64,000 nucleotides of DNA from Mycobacterium branderi (GTDB taxonomy: Bacteria; Actinomycetota; Actinomycetes; Mycobacteriales; Mycobacteriaceae). The position numbers and the translations under genes were made by a program. Location of the stretch: NCBI RefSeq assembly GCF_010728725.1, contig NZ_AP022606.1, positions 1,178,001-1,242,000 of the forward strand. The letters run 5' to 3'. The notes beneath the pieces are model-generated. The model was not told the origin of the DNA. It saw nothing but the letters and a program-made list of their open reading frames with translations, and did not search any database. This document shows positions 1 through 8,724 of this stretch, one piece after another (position 1 is the stretch's first letter; the number at the start of each line of letters is the position of its first letter).

Positions 1-84
1 GTCGTCCAAGACGCAGAAGCTATCGGTCGATGCACGCCGCTTATGAAGTGGCGGTTGTGCGGCCCTCGTCAGTGCTGGGACGCG

Positions 85-1065
85 TCAAGAGGTGGCCGCA
101 TCCACGGATTCGCTTGCAGTAACAGATGTTTGGGGGATCACAACTATGTTGTTCGCTGCTGCGCGACGGTCGGGTCGCTGCAGTTTCAGCTGCTCTGCGC
201 TCGCGGCGAATGCGCGCGCCACCGGCGGGGTAGGCCCCGTCGGGTTGGTGGCGAGGGCAATCTGCATCGTGACCGTCGGCTCGACGAGTTCGACCGCGCG
301 GACATTGTGAACCATGGCAGTCGCCGTGAACCAGGTGTAGGGAAGGATGGTCGCCCAATCACCCGTGGCGACTTGCGCGAGCAACGCGCAGACCGAGTCC
401 GTTTCGACCTGCGGCTCCACGCTGATCCCGTGACTGGCGAACGCGCCGTCGATGCAGTTGCGGACGCCAATGTCCGGCGTCAGCAACATCAGCGGCAACT
501 GCGCCGCATCCGGCCAGCGCAGCCTCGACGAATCCGCAGGCAGCATGCCCGTCGGCGAGATCAGCACATACCGGTCCGCGTACAACGGCACCAGGTCCAG
601 GCCTTGGCTATCTTGCGACCCCACGGGCACGATGGCGGCGTCGAGCTCGAAGTGGCGTAACCGTCGATACAACTCGGTCGTGGGCATCGCCGCGCGGACC
701 TGGACCTTCACCAACGGGTACGCCGAGCAGAACCCTCCGAGCAACAACGACATGGTGGTGGACGCCGTCGGTATAGCCCCCAGCCGAAGTGTCCCGGTAA
801 CCTCCGACCGCGTCGCCCGCACCTCAGACTTGAACGCAGCATATTCGGCGAGAATCCGGCGAGCCCACATCACCAACTGCTCCCCCTCGGGCGTGAGGCC
901 CTCGAAGCTGTGTCCGCGGTTGATCAGTGGGACATCCAATTCGCGCTCGAGTTTGGCGATCGCCGCGGAAAGCGCGGGCTGCGACACATAACACTTCTCG
1001 GCGGCCCGAGCGAAGTGCCGCTCCTGGGCGACCGCGACGAAATACTCCAGCTGACGAAACAGCAT
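85..1065 (-). CDS. LysR-family transcriptional regulator (paralog A of three)
   Basis: A 326-residue LysR-type DNA-binding regulator. Residues 1-60 form the winged helix-turn-helix (MLFRQLEYFVAVAQERHF, then YVSQPALSAAIAKLERELDV), and from about residue 90 there is a periplasmic-binding-like effector domain. It is clearly paralogous to the genes at 2746 and 6751: the first 60 residues are almost the same and the effector domains align throughout. The last ~27 residues differ. The siblings end in a conserved DEFF-KRLG tail, while this one runs into an unrelated Ser/Thr/Val-rich tail, so the C-terminus has been replaced or degraded. It lies alone on the minus strand, with 455 bases before the next gene. 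Target unknown; the neighbouring molybdoenzyme and oxidase genes are the obvious candidates. Confidence 0.9.
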   Translation of the reverse strand: MLFRQLEYFVAVAQERHFARAAEKCYVSQPALSAAIAKLERELDVPLINRGHSFEGLTPEGEQLVMWARRILAEYAAFKSEVRATRSEVTGTLRLGAIPTASTTMSLLLGGFCSAYPLVKVQVRAAMPTTELYRRLRHFELDAAIVPVGSQDSQGLDLVPLYADRYVLISPTGMLPADSSRLRWPDAAQLPLMLLTPDIGVRNCIDGAFASHGISVEPQVETDSVCALLAQVATGDWATILPYTWFTATAMVHNVRAVELVEPTVTMQIALATNPTGPTPPVARAFAASAEQLKLQRPDRRAAANNIVVIPQTSVTASESVDAATS

Positions 1066-1520
1066 GGCTACCTAACTTCGCGCAACGGCGCACAGCGGAG
1101 CTTAGTGACCCCGTGGTGTGCACAAGAAACATTGCGTCCCAGAAGATCTCGATGACTGTCTGAAAGCTGCGCACATCTTCGCCAGTCAGTGACGCCGTAG
1201 GGCATGGCTCCCTCCGATTTTCCGCAAGCCCAATCGAACGGGATTCGGCAACTTCCGGAACGCTCGGTGTCGAATTCGAGGCCGTCAGATCGCTGAACTC
1301 GGCAGTGCGCTCGATGCCGACGCTATGCAGCCAGCACCGGCAGAGCGACGTCCTCGGCGCACGAACTTTCGCCGCACAGCTGTCGTTGAAAGACAACGAT
1401 CGATCAGGTTTATCAAACGTTCCACATCATGTGTTGGACACAATCGGGGTCGTTTTAGGACACTGAGGTCACTTCGGTGATCGGCCGGCCCGACATGCCC
1501 GCTTGGGAAGGTAAGGAGCC
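1066..1520. other. 455-base divergent intergenic region
   Basis: This lies between the divergent LysR gene at 85-1065 and the small gene at 1521. I see no convincing coding sequence; the reading frames present lack ribosome-binding sites or family resemblance. It should hold promoters for both neighbours. The most visible element is the palindrome at 1423-1433. Confidence 0.5.
1423..1433. promoter_or_regulatory. Palindrome CACAT-C-ATGTG, candidate operator
   Basis: A perfect inverted repeat with 5-base arms around one base, about 90 bases upstream of the gene at 1521. The dyad is seen directly. A role as operator, perhaps for the neighbouring LysR protein, is inference, and a dyad this short can occur by chance. 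Confidence 0.3.
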
Positions 1521-1934
1521 ATGACCACACCACGCGAGAAGGTCCGGCACGGACTACTGCTGGACGCCCTCGGCGATCCCCTCGACCTCAATGCGGTTGA
1601 CTGGCATGTCAGACAGCAGAATCCATCCGCGTCTCCCTCGGAAGTGCAGAACGAAACCTTGGAGGTCATCCGTTCGTTGGTGAGCGATGGACTGTTCCAG
1701 CTGGGCGGCGCAAAGGTGCTCGGTGAACATCCCGGAGGCGTGGCGACGGAAGGGGAACGCTTCGTCCCGTGGAAGGAGTCGCTCGATCATTCGATGCACA
1801 AAATCTCCCACACCTACGTGAAGCACTACGACGATCCGGAGCGGTGGATGTACTCCGCTTACCTACAACTCACCGACAAAGGTCAAGACCTCGCACGGTC
1901 GATCGAAGACAAAGACATTCAGGGGTACCGATAG
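1521..1934 (+). CDS. Hypothetical protein, possible small winged-helix protein
   Basis: A 137-residue soluble protein with an ATG start and a good ribosome-binding site (TAAGGAGCC) just upstream. It is acidic to neutral with no membrane segment or signal peptide. The layout (N-terminal helix, a stretch EVIRSLVSDGLFQLGG, a central region, then LQLTDKGQDLARSI near the C-terminus) resembles small winged-helix proteins, in which a line such as LT-KG follows the wing. That is a weak structural impression and I do not recognise the family. It stands alone between two intergenic stretches, downstream of the divergent LysR gene. Confidence 0.7.
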   Translation: MTTPREKVRHGLLLDALGDPLDLNAVDWHVRQQNPSASPSEVQNETLEVIRSLVSDGLFQLGGAKVLGEHPGGVATEGERFVPWKESLDHSMHKISHTYVKHYDDPERWMYSAYLQLTDKGQDLARSIEDKDIQGYR

Positions 1935-2252
1935 TTCGCGCAGGCGATTTCACCGATACGGCGACACATTTGTGACACGTAATCATGCCGCAGCACGACC
2001 CACCGGGTGAAAAGTTCGCTCGCAGTTGGTGATTCGCAGCCTAAATCACTTGATTTGTTTCTTGAGTCGCAGATCGCACGTCGTCGCGGCGCCTTAGACA
2101 TATGGTGAACAACACCACATGTGAGGTAGCTCGATGGATTCCCTCGCGGGCGGGGCGTGTCCCGCCACTTCACGTTCACGATCGAGGCCGCGTTGGCATC
2201 CGCCGCCGGCCGGGCTCTTTGATCGGCCGACCTGATATGGCGGGGCGGTGAG
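1935..2252. other. 318-base intergenic region
   Basis: Lies between two plus-strand genes. I see no supported gene, clear promoter or hairpin. A 33-codon frame starting near 2133 has no family resemblance and no convincing ribosome-binding site. Confidence 0.4.
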
Positions 2253-2684
2253 ATGAACGATCGAGAGCGTGTGGAGCTGGGGCGAAAGCTGCGCATCAAA
2301 CCCGAACACTGGGTGGCGCTGGTCAATCCGCCACCCGAGTGCGCGTCGATCATCCCCCTGGTGCGTAGCACCGAACCCGATCGGGCTGATGTGGTGATCG
2401 GCTTTGCCACCCAACGCGCGGACCTTGACCTGCTGCACTTACTGTATGCGGCTGCCCGCGACAATCGGCTGGCCTGGCTCGCCTACCCCAGACCGGGCCG
2501 GCTAAGCACCGATCTGCGCCGCGATCTGCTTATCCGAGACCTTCGCAAATACGGCGTCGATCCGGCTGACTTTGTCTCGGTCGACGAGACCTGGTTAGCG
2601 CTGCTCCTGCGTCCGGGCCCGGACACCGCCCCTGACGCAGAGGCTGCGGAGTTGCTCGCATGGCCCTGCGCTTCGGACGCCTGA
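2253..2684 (+). CDS. DUF3052-like hypothetical protein
   Basis: A 143-residue soluble protein. The N-terminus (LGRKLRIKPEHWVALVNPP) and the later phrase on hydrophobic strands ending near residue 80 (LAWLAYPRPG) resemble actinobacterial DUF3052 proteins, which have a conserved K-L-x-I-K-P opening and an uncharacterised role. The start is ATG behind GGCGGTGAG. It ends 61 bases before the LysR gene at 2746, which has its own ribosome-binding site, so the two could be co-transcribed. No catalytic motif is visible. Family assignment is from memory of the motif, not a search. Confidence 0.65.
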   Translation: MNDRERVELGRKLRIKPEHWVALVNPPPECASIIPLVRSTEPDRADVVIGFATQRADLDLLHLLYAAARDNRLAWLAYPRPGRLSTDLRRDLLIRDLRKYGVDPADFVSVDETWLALLLRPGPDTAPDAEAAELLAWPCASDA

Positions 2685-2745
2685 TGGCCCGGCTCCGTCG
2701 GTCCCGTCAGGAGGGCTAACCAATCAGTGTTCACAAGGAGATCCC

Positions 2746-3678
2746 GTGCTATTCCGTCAGCTCGAGTACTTCGTAGCGGTTGCCGAGGAGCGGCATTTCG
2801 CTCGGGCGGCTAAGCGGTGCTATGTGTCCCAACCCGCGCTTTCCGCTGCCATCGCCAAGCTCGAACGCGAACTCGACGTCACGCTCATCAAACGTGGACG
2901 CAGCTTTGAAGGCCTCACTCCAGAGGGAGAGCGGTTGTTGGTGTGGGCCAAGCGGATACTCGCCGAACACAACGCCTTCCTGGCCGAGGTGGATGCCATC
3001 CGCTCCGGAGGGGCCATCGGGACACTGCGTCTGGGCACCATACCGACCGCGTCGACCACTTCGTCCCTGGTGCTCTCGGCATTCTGTTCGGCCCATCCTC
3101 AGGCAAAAGTGCAAATCCGTTCGCAGCTGACCACCGCCGATTTGTATCGGCGGCTGCGCAGCTTCGAGCTCGACGCCGCCATCGTGCCCGTCGCGCCGCA
3201 AGAGACCGAGGACCTAGAGGTGGTGCCGCTCTATGTGGATCGCTATGTGGTAATCGCGCCGACCGACATGCTGCCCACGGAGAAGTCGACAATCCGGTGG
3301 CTCGAGGCGGCGCAGCTGCCGTTGGCGTTGCTCACGCCAGACATGAGAATTCGCCAGCTCATAGACGCGGCGTTCGCGGGCAACGGGATCACGGTGAGTC
3401 CGCAGGTTGAGACGGACTCGGTCAGTACGTTGCTCGCACAGGCCGCCACCGGTGACCGGGCATGCATAGTTCCGCAGACCTGGTTGTGGACCAACATGAT
3501 CGCCGCCGAACTGCGCGCCGTCAGACTCGTCGACCCCGCGCTGAAGACGCAGATCGCCGTCGCCGCCAACTCCAACCGACCTGGGTCACCCGTGGCACGC
3601 GCGTTCGTGGCAACCGCCCAGCACCTCGACTTGGACGAGTTCTTCACCAAACGGCTCGGCGGCCTCTACCGTCGCTGA
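2746..3678 (+). CDS. LysR-family transcriptional regulator (paralog B)
   Basis: A 310-residue LysR regulator starting at GTG behind AAGGAGAT. The helix-turn-helix occupies residues 1-60 and the effector-binding domain roughly 90-300. It is very close to the gene at 6751 over its whole length, including the C-terminal FF-KRLG tail, and somewhat less close to the one at 85. It converges on the small gene at 3698, with a hairpin between them. The convergent molybdopterin oxidoreductase unit immediately downstream is flanked on its other side by paralog C, so B and C bracket that enzyme. Control of it by one or both is inference. Confidence 0.92.
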   Translation: MLFRQLEYFVAVAEERHFARAAKRCYVSQPALSAAIAKLERELDVTLIKRGRSFEGLTPEGERLLVWAKRILAEHNAFLAEVDAIRSGGAIGTLRLGTIPTASTTSSLVLSAFCSAHPQAKVQIRSQLTTADLYRRLRSFELDAAIVPVAPQETEDLEVVPLYVDRYVVIAPTDMLPTEKSTIRWLEAAQLPLALLTPDMRIRQLIDAAFAGNGITVSPQVETDSVSTLLAQAATGDRACIVPQTWLWTNMIAAELRAVRLVDPALKTQIAVAANSNRPGSPVARAFVATAQHLDLDEFFTKRLGGLYRR

Positions 3679-3688
3679 CCCACGCTGG

Positions 3689-3710
3689 CGTCGGGTGTCA
3701 GAACCCGACG
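3689..3710. terminator. Bidirectional hairpin between convergent genes
   Basis: A perfect 8-base stem (CGTCGGGT pairs with ACCCGACG) with a 6-base loop, between the convergent LysR gene ending at 3678 and the small gene whose stop codon at 3698 lies inside the loop. There is no T-run on either side, as is common for mycobacterial hairpin terminators. Confidence 0.6.
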
Positions 3711-4165
3711 AGAAGTGCTTGTGGCGCTTCGGCTTTCATCCGCATCCGCAGCCACGCCACTTGCGTGGCGATTTCTTGGTTGCAGCGGGTCGCGAGGTTG
3801 ATCAGACCGCGATCCCGAGCGCCGCGGGCGGCTTGACCGATCAGTGTCCAGGTGATGTCGACGAGGTTGGCGAGCTGGTAGAGGTCCTGCAGGTCGCGCA
3901 GCAGACCGATCTGGCCCGCACGGGCAACGGTGAGCCCCTGCGGGTGTAGGCGTTCCGGCTCAGGCTCACCGAGGTGCGCGTAGCGCTCGACGATGGGAGT
4001 CAGCGCCGCGTTGCGCGCGTCGCACTGCCGGGCAAACGCCTGGCAGGTGTAGTACACGTCGGAATCCAGTTGATGGCCAATGGCGACTTTCCGGTGGGAC
4101 TCGGCCAGCGCGGTTTCCGCACTTTGCAGCAAGCTGAGGTAGGTGGTCAAGTACACGATCAACAC
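3698..4165 (-). CDS. Hypothetical helical protein overlapping the molybdopterin oxidoreductase
   Basis: About 155 residues from GTG at 4165; a second in-frame GTG at 4156 is possible. The start overlaps the last seven bases of the upstream oxidoreductase gene, so the two are probably translationally coupled. The protein looks entirely helical, with a Cys pair around YTCQAFARQCDAR and a region rich in Leu, Asp and Gln (LLRDLQDLYQLANLVD). It has no signal peptide or membrane segment. I do not recognise the family. The overlap suggests an accessory role for the molybdoenzyme, such as chaperoning or electron-transfer contact, but that rests on position only. Confidence 0.7.
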   Translation of the reverse strand: MLIVYLTTYLSLLQSAETALAESHRKVAIGHQLDSDVYYTCQAFARQCDARNAALTPIVERYAHLGEPEPERLHPQGLTVARAGQIGLLRDLQDLYQLANLVDITWTLIGQAARGARDRGLINLATRCNQEIATQVAWLRMRMKAEAPQALLVGF

Positions 4166-6564
4166 CGATCGAGGTGTGCGGGACGTACGCCGCACCCATC
4201 CGGCAGGGCGGGTGCCGAGGCGGTGTTGGTGGGGGCCGGTGCGGGGCCATCTCCGGCCCGCAGACGTTGAAGAGCGACGGCGGCGACTTTGAACTCGGGT
4301 TGTTTCGAAATCGGATCCCAAGCGCTGACGGTGAGCTCGTTCGCGGCGGTTTCACCGTAATGCCAGGGTGCGAAAACGACGCCCTCGCGTACATGCGAGA
4401 TCCGTGCGGGTGCTTCGATGCTGCCCCGACGCGAGGTGGCGCGGACGATGTCGCCTTCGTCTATCCCTAGGCGCTGCGCGTCCTGCCGGGAGACTTCCAG
4501 CCACATGGCGGGAGCGGCCCGCTGCAGCTGCGGCGCCCGAGCAGTCTTCGTTCGGGTGTGCCAGTGGTAGACGGTGCGGCCGGTGGTCAGTCGCAGAGGG
4601 TATTCGGTGTCGGGCTTCTCGTAGGCGGGCTCGTACGGGGCACTCTTGAGGATCGCGCGGCCATCGGGCCTACTGGCTCGAAACTCGGTCTCGCTCACCG
4701 GCGCTCCGGTGGCCAGGTCGTGTCCATATGTCTCGCAGCGGTCCGGGCTGGTCGGGAAGTGCGCATCGACGTACAGGCGTTCCGTGCCGTTCGGTGCGTC
4801 GGCGGTGCACGGCCACTGGATGCCGCCGCGCTCGTGCAGCAGGTCATAGCTCAGGCCGGTGTAGTCCACCGGACGCCCCGCGCTGCATTGTTTCCACGCC
4901 TCGAACGCCTCCTCTGGACCCTCCCAGGGTGGCAGTGGCTGGTTGTCCTTGTCGGCCAAGCCCATCCGTCGCGCATAGTCGAGCCAGATCGCCAGATCCG
5001 GCCGGGCCTGCCCGGGTGGGTCGACGGCTTGCTCGGACAAGTGCACGGTGCGATCGACATTGGTGTAGGTGCCGGTCTTTTCCCCCCACAATGCCGCCGG
5101 GAGAACGATATCGGCGAGCTCGGTGGTTTCGGTGCGGTAGGCGTCGGAGACCACGACGAAACATTGGTCGCCGGTAAGGATCCTGCGGACGCGAGCGAGG
5201 TCGGGCATGGATACTGCGGGGTTGGTCCCGGCGATCCACAGGAACCCGATCGAGCCCTGTTCGGCGTAGCGGAACATCGTCATCCCGTCGGTCGGTGGCG
5301 CCCAGTGCGGGATGACGATCGGATCGATGTTCCACAGCTCTGCGAGTTCGCGGACATGCTCGGGGTTTTCCCAATTGCGAAATCCGGGCAACGCCGGTCC
5401 GCAGCCGGCTTCGCGGTTGTTCTCGGCGGAGGGCTGACCATTCATTTGCAAGATGCCCGCCCCCGGGCGACCGACCATGCCTCGCAGCAGGTGCAGGTTG
5501 TTGACTTGGCAGGATGCGGCGGTGGCCTGATGAGACTGGTAGAAGCCCATCGAGCAGGTCGACACCACTCGTTGGCTGATACCGAAGATCTCCGCGGCCC
5601 GGCGGATGTCGTCGGCACAGACACCGCAGACTTCGGCAGCCCACTCGGGGGTCGCATCCCGGGTCAGCGACTCGAGTTCGTCGAATCCAATCGTGTGCGC
5701 TGCTACATAGTTTCTGTCGATGAAGCCGCGCGTTATCTGCTCGTGCACCAACGCATTCATCAGGGCCATGTTGGTGCCGTTGCGAATGGGGAGATGCACG
5801 GTAGCCCGCTCCGCCACCTTGGTGCGTCGCGGATCGACACACACCAGCTGTGGGGGGTCGGCGCCGTCTAGCCGGTCGAGCATCCGTGCCCAGAGCACGG
5901 TCTGAGTTTCGGCGACATTGTGCCCGAACAAGAAGATCGCGTCGCAGGAATCGATGTCGGTGTAGGAGCCGGGTTGCCCGTCGCAGCCGAACGTCTCCTG
6001 GAACGCCGCCGACGCGGTGGCCGTGCACCAGCGTGTGTTGCCGTCCATGTGCGGGGTGCCGATCCCGCCCTTGCCGATCACGGCGAGCGTGTAGTACTCC
6101 TCGGTCATCAACTGCCCCGAGGTGAAGAAGCCATGTGACAGTGGGCCCTTCGCTTCCAGCAGTGCTCGTGAGCGTTCCACCACCCGCGACATGGCGGTGT
6201 CCCAGTCAATCTCGACCAGGCGACCTCTCTCACGGATCAGCGGAACCGTGAGCCTGTCACGTTGCTCGCCCTGCCAGCCGTACAACCCTTTCGGGCCGAG
6301 CCGGCCGTGATTGACACGGTCCTCGGCGCGTCCGCGGACCCCGACCATCCGTCCTCCACGCACCGCGATCTCCAGACCGCAACCGTTGGAACACAACAGG
6401 CAAGCACTACGCACCCACCGCTCGACATCAGATGCGGCTACCCCGTCGGCCAGAAACTCGTCGACACGAACCGGCCACCCGGTGCCCGACGAGTAGGGCG
6501 CACGGGTACCCCAAATGTCGGTGATTCGATCTGCATTCGAGGATCGACGGGATGTAGTAGCCAT
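4159..6564 (-). CDS. narB: Molybdopterin oxidoreductase, assimilatory nitrate reductase-like (NarB type)
   Basis: An 801-residue cytoplasmic molybdenum bis-MGD enzyme of the nitrate reductase/formate dehydrogenase superfamily, most like NarB. The iron-sulfur motif opens with C55, C58 and C62 (CLLCSNGC). The position of the fourth ligand, 27 residues on in the usual LCxKG context, is Gly90 (LGPKG). The likely Mo-ligating Cys is C180 (RWCTATA). A segment near residues 340-370 (QVNNLHLLRGMVGRPGAG) is typical of the family, and the last ~110 residues form the dinucleotide-binding domain. There is no Tat signal. The ATG start is preceded by GGAG. It heads a two-gene unit with the small gene at 3698 and diverges from LysR paralog C. 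Substrate nitrate is the best guess, not proven. Confidence 0.85.
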   Translation of the reverse strand: MATTSRRSSNADRITDIWGTRAPYSSGTGWPVRVDEFLADGVAASDVERWVRSACLLCSNGCGLEIAVRGGRMVGVRGRAEDRVNHGRLGPKGLYGWQGEQRDRLTVPLIRERGRLVEIDWDTAMSRVVERSRALLEAKGPLSHGFFTSGQLMTEEYYTLAVIGKGGIGTPHMDGNTRWCTATASAAFQETFGCDGQPGSYTDIDSCDAIFLFGHNVAETQTVLWARMLDRLDGADPPQLVCVDPRRTKVAERATVHLPIRNGTNMALMNALVHEQITRGFIDRNYVAAHTIGFDELESLTRDATPEWAAEVCGVCADDIRRAAEIFGISQRVVSTCSMGFYQSHQATAASCQVNNLHLLRGMVGRPGAGILQMNGQPSAENNREAGCGPALPGFRNWENPEHVRELAELWNIDPIVIPHWAPPTDGMTMFRYAEQGSIGFLWIAGTNPAVSMPDLARVRRILTGDQCFVVVSDAYRTETTELADIVLPAALWGEKTGTYTNVDRTVHLSEQAVDPPGQARPDLAIWLDYARRMGLADKDNQPLPPWEGPEEAFEAWKQCSAGRPVDYTGLSYDLLHERGGIQWPCTADAPNGTERLYVDAHFPTSPDRCETYGHDLATGAPVSETEFRASRPDGRAILKSAPYEPAYEKPDTEYPLRLTTGRTVYHWHTRTKTARAPQLQRAAPAMWLEVSRQDAQRLGIDEGDIVRATSRRGSIEAPARISHVREGVVFAPWHYGETAANELTVSAWDPISKQPEFKVAAVALQRLRAGDGPAPAPTNTASAPALPDGCGVRPAHLDRC

Positions 6565-6750
6565 TCACACTCCGGTATCCAAAGTTGCACGGTGGTTGAC
6601 CGAGCGTCCAAGACCGAACTCCTATACACCGATCCAAGCTGGCTATCAATCGCCGCCGAAATCTGCGTGGTCGTGCGAGACTTGTCCGCAGGACTAGCCG
6701 GCAGGGGCGTCGCGGGCTTGCTGAAGGACGCACGCGCGGAGGGAGATGTC

Positions 6751-7680
6751 GTGCTCTTCAGGCAGCTGGAGTACTTCGTCGCGGTCGCCGAGGAGCGCCA
6801 CTTCGCCCGCGCGGCCGAGAAGTGCTATGTCTCGCAGCCCGCTCTTTCCGCCGCGATCGCCAAGCTCGAACGCGAACTCGACGTCACGTTGATCAAGCGC
6901 GGACGCAGCTTCGAGGGTCTCACTCCGGAGGGCGAGCGGTTGCTGGTGTGGGCCAAGCGAATAATCGCCGAGCACGACGCGTTCCGGGCGGAAGTGCGTG
7001 CCATGCGGTCCGGGGTGCTGGGGACGCTGCGGTTGGGCGCCATACCAACCGCTTCGACCACATCGTCTCTGGTGCTGTCCGCGTTCTGTTCGGCTCATCC
7101 GCTGGCCAAAGTCCAACTCCGATCGCAGCTGGCGACCACGGATTTGTACCGGCGGCTGCGCGGGTTTGAGCTCGACGCCGCCATTGTCCCCGTCGGGCAG
7201 GAAGAGACCCACGGCTTGGACGTGGTGCCGCTGTATGTGGATCGCTATGTCCTGATCGCGCCGGCCGACATGTTGCCGACGGACGCCTCGACGATGCGAT
7301 GGCCGGAAGCCGCACAGCTGCCCCTAGCCTTGCTCACGCCGGACATGCGGGTCCGCCAGATCATCGACAAAGCCTTCGCCGGCCACGGCATCACGGTGAG
7401 CCCGCACGTCGAGACCGACTCGGTGAGCACGTTGCTCGCTCAGGCCACCAGCGGTGACAGGGCGTGCATCGTTCCGCAGACCTGGCTGTGGGCCAACCTG
7501 ATGGCCGCCGACCTCCGCGCGGTCGAGCTCGTCGACCCAGTCTTGAAGACCCAGATTGCTGTCGCCGCGAACTCCACCGGGCCCGGCTCGCCTGTGGCCC
7601 GGGCATTCGTGGAAAGCGCGCAGAAACTGAAGCTCGACGAGTTCTTCGCCAAACGGCTCGGCAGCATCTATCGGCATTGA
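6751..7680 (+). CDS. LysR-family transcriptional regulator (paralog C)
   Basis: 309 residues from GTG at 6751, preceded by GGAGGGAGAT. The frame is open much further upstream, but alignment with paralogs A and B fixes this start. It has the N-terminal winged helix (LFRQLEYFVAVAEERHFARAA) and a full effector domain, and is nearly identical to paralog B in the DNA-binding half. It diverges from the molybdopterin oxidoreductase at 6564 across 186 bases, the classical arrangement in which a LysR protein controls the gene beside it. It is followed after six bases by the FUSC transporter gene, which is probably co-transcribed. Confidence 0.92.
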   Translation: MLFRQLEYFVAVAEERHFARAAEKCYVSQPALSAAIAKLERELDVTLIKRGRSFEGLTPEGERLLVWAKRIIAEHDAFRAEVRAMRSGVLGTLRLGAIPTASTTSSLVLSAFCSAHPLAKVQLRSQLATTDLYRRLRGFELDAAIVPVGQEETHGLDVVPLYVDRYVLIAPADMLPTDASTMRWPEAAQLPLALLTPDMRVRQIIDKAFAGHGITVSPHVETDSVSTLLAQATSGDRACIVPQTWLWANLMAADLRAVELVDPVLKTQIAVAANSTGPGSPVARAFVESAQKLKLDEFFAKRLGSIYRH

Positions 7681-7686
7681 CTCGCC

Positions 7687-8724
7687 GTGAATCGCCTTAA
7701 CTCTGATACGTCGCGTCCCGCGTGGGCAGCACGGTTCGCGCCAGCCGCCGTCCGGCGATTGCGTAGCGCTCTATGGCCGATCGCTCAGACTGCGATCGCC
7801 GCCAGTGTCGCCTGGTACCTCGCTCGCGACCTGCTCGGCCATCACAACCCGTTTTTCGCGCCCATCTCCGCAGCGGTTTGTTTGTGGGCGACCAACGTGG
7901 TTCGGGCGGAGCTTGCCGTCGAAATGGTGATCGGCGTGACGTTGGGGATCGCAATCGGCGCCGCGGTGCACGCAGTTCTGGGCAGCGGACCGCTCGCCAT
8001 GGGTGCAGCCGTGCTGATTTCGCTGTGTGCCGCAGATTTGATCGGCCAGGGGTTCACACGGCAAAGGCCGATGTTCGTCAACCAAACCACTATGTCGGCA
8101 ATCCTGATCCTGGCGTTTCCGTATGGCGGCGTTGGCCCGGAACGGCTGTTCGACGCGTTGATCGGCGGCGGGCTGGCTGTGGTCTTCAGCATTGTGATCT
8201 TCCCGAAGAACCCACTGACCGTGATCCGCGATGCACGCCTCAGTACGGTGACCGCGCTGCGTGACATCCTCGCCCAGATCGCTGACATCACTGGCGATTT
8301 GGCGCCGGACTGGACATTGAAGGCGGCGGACCGGCTGCACCGACAACTGGCGCGGCTCATCGAAGCTCGCAGCACCGCAATTCAATTGGCGCGAGTCTGC
8401 CCACGACGGTGGCCATTGCGTGAGGCCACTCACGCCGCTGATCGTCAAGCCGCGCAGTTGGCGTTGCTTGGCAGCTCCGTGCTGCAGCTTGCCCGAGCAG
8501 TCACCGGTCCCGACGAGCACGGGGTCGCCGAACCGTTGCGTGCCGCGATTCGCGACCTCGCCGACGCTGGCGCAGCCCTCGCCGACGAGCAGCCCGCGGC
8601 CGCCGCCGCGCACGCCGCGTCCGCAAGGCAGCACGCCGCCGAGCTTCGCCCGACGACTTCGACCGCTGCAGTCATCGATGCCTGCGCCGACGAGATGCTA
8701 CGGGCGGCCGACCTCAGCGAATAA
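7687..8724 (+). CDS. FUSC-family inner-membrane transporter (aromatic acid exporter type)
   Basis: A 345-residue integral membrane protein from GTG at 7687. About six hydrophobic segments lie between residues 30 and 175 (for example [21 protein letters not shown] and a segment around [16 protein letters not shown]), followed by a long soluble helical region rich in Ala. This is the half-size layout of FUSC/DUF2955-type exporters, which have been linked to efflux of aromatic acids and other organic anions. It lies six bases after the LysR gene, suggesting one transcript. Its end overlaps the convergent fdhD gene by 11 bases. The substrate cannot be read from sequence. Confidence 0.8.
   Translation: MNRLNSDTSRPAWAARFAPAAVRRLRSALWPIAQTAIAASVAWYLARDLLGHHNPFFAPISAAVCLWATNVVRAELAVEMVIGVTLGIAIGAAVHAVLGSGPLAMGAAVLISLCAADLIGQGFTRQRPMFVNQTTMSAILILAFPYGGVGPERLFDALIGGGLAVVFSIVIFPKNPLTVIRDARLSTVTALRDILAQIADITGDLAPDWTLKAADRLHRQLARLIEARSTAIQLARVCPRRWPLREATHAADRQAAQLALLGSSVLQLARAVTGPDEHGVAEPLRAAIRDLADAGAALADEQPAAAAAHAASARQHAAELRPTTSTAAVIDACADEMLRAADLSE

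Noticed and set aside
50..66. A 17-base text (GGCGGTTGTGCGGCCCT) that recurs with one change at 15030-15046
   Set aside because: Too short and GC-rich to call a repeat; no further similarity on either side.
2133..2234. 33-codon frame in the intergenic region before the DUF3052-like gene
   Set aside because: No ribosome-binding site, no conserved features, Arg/Pro-rich as expected by chance.
6262..6750. Possible N-terminal extension of LysR paralog C
   Set aside because: The extension overlaps the divergent oxidoreductase gene antisense, has no homology to paralogs A and B, and a good ribosome-binding site precedes GTG at 6751.
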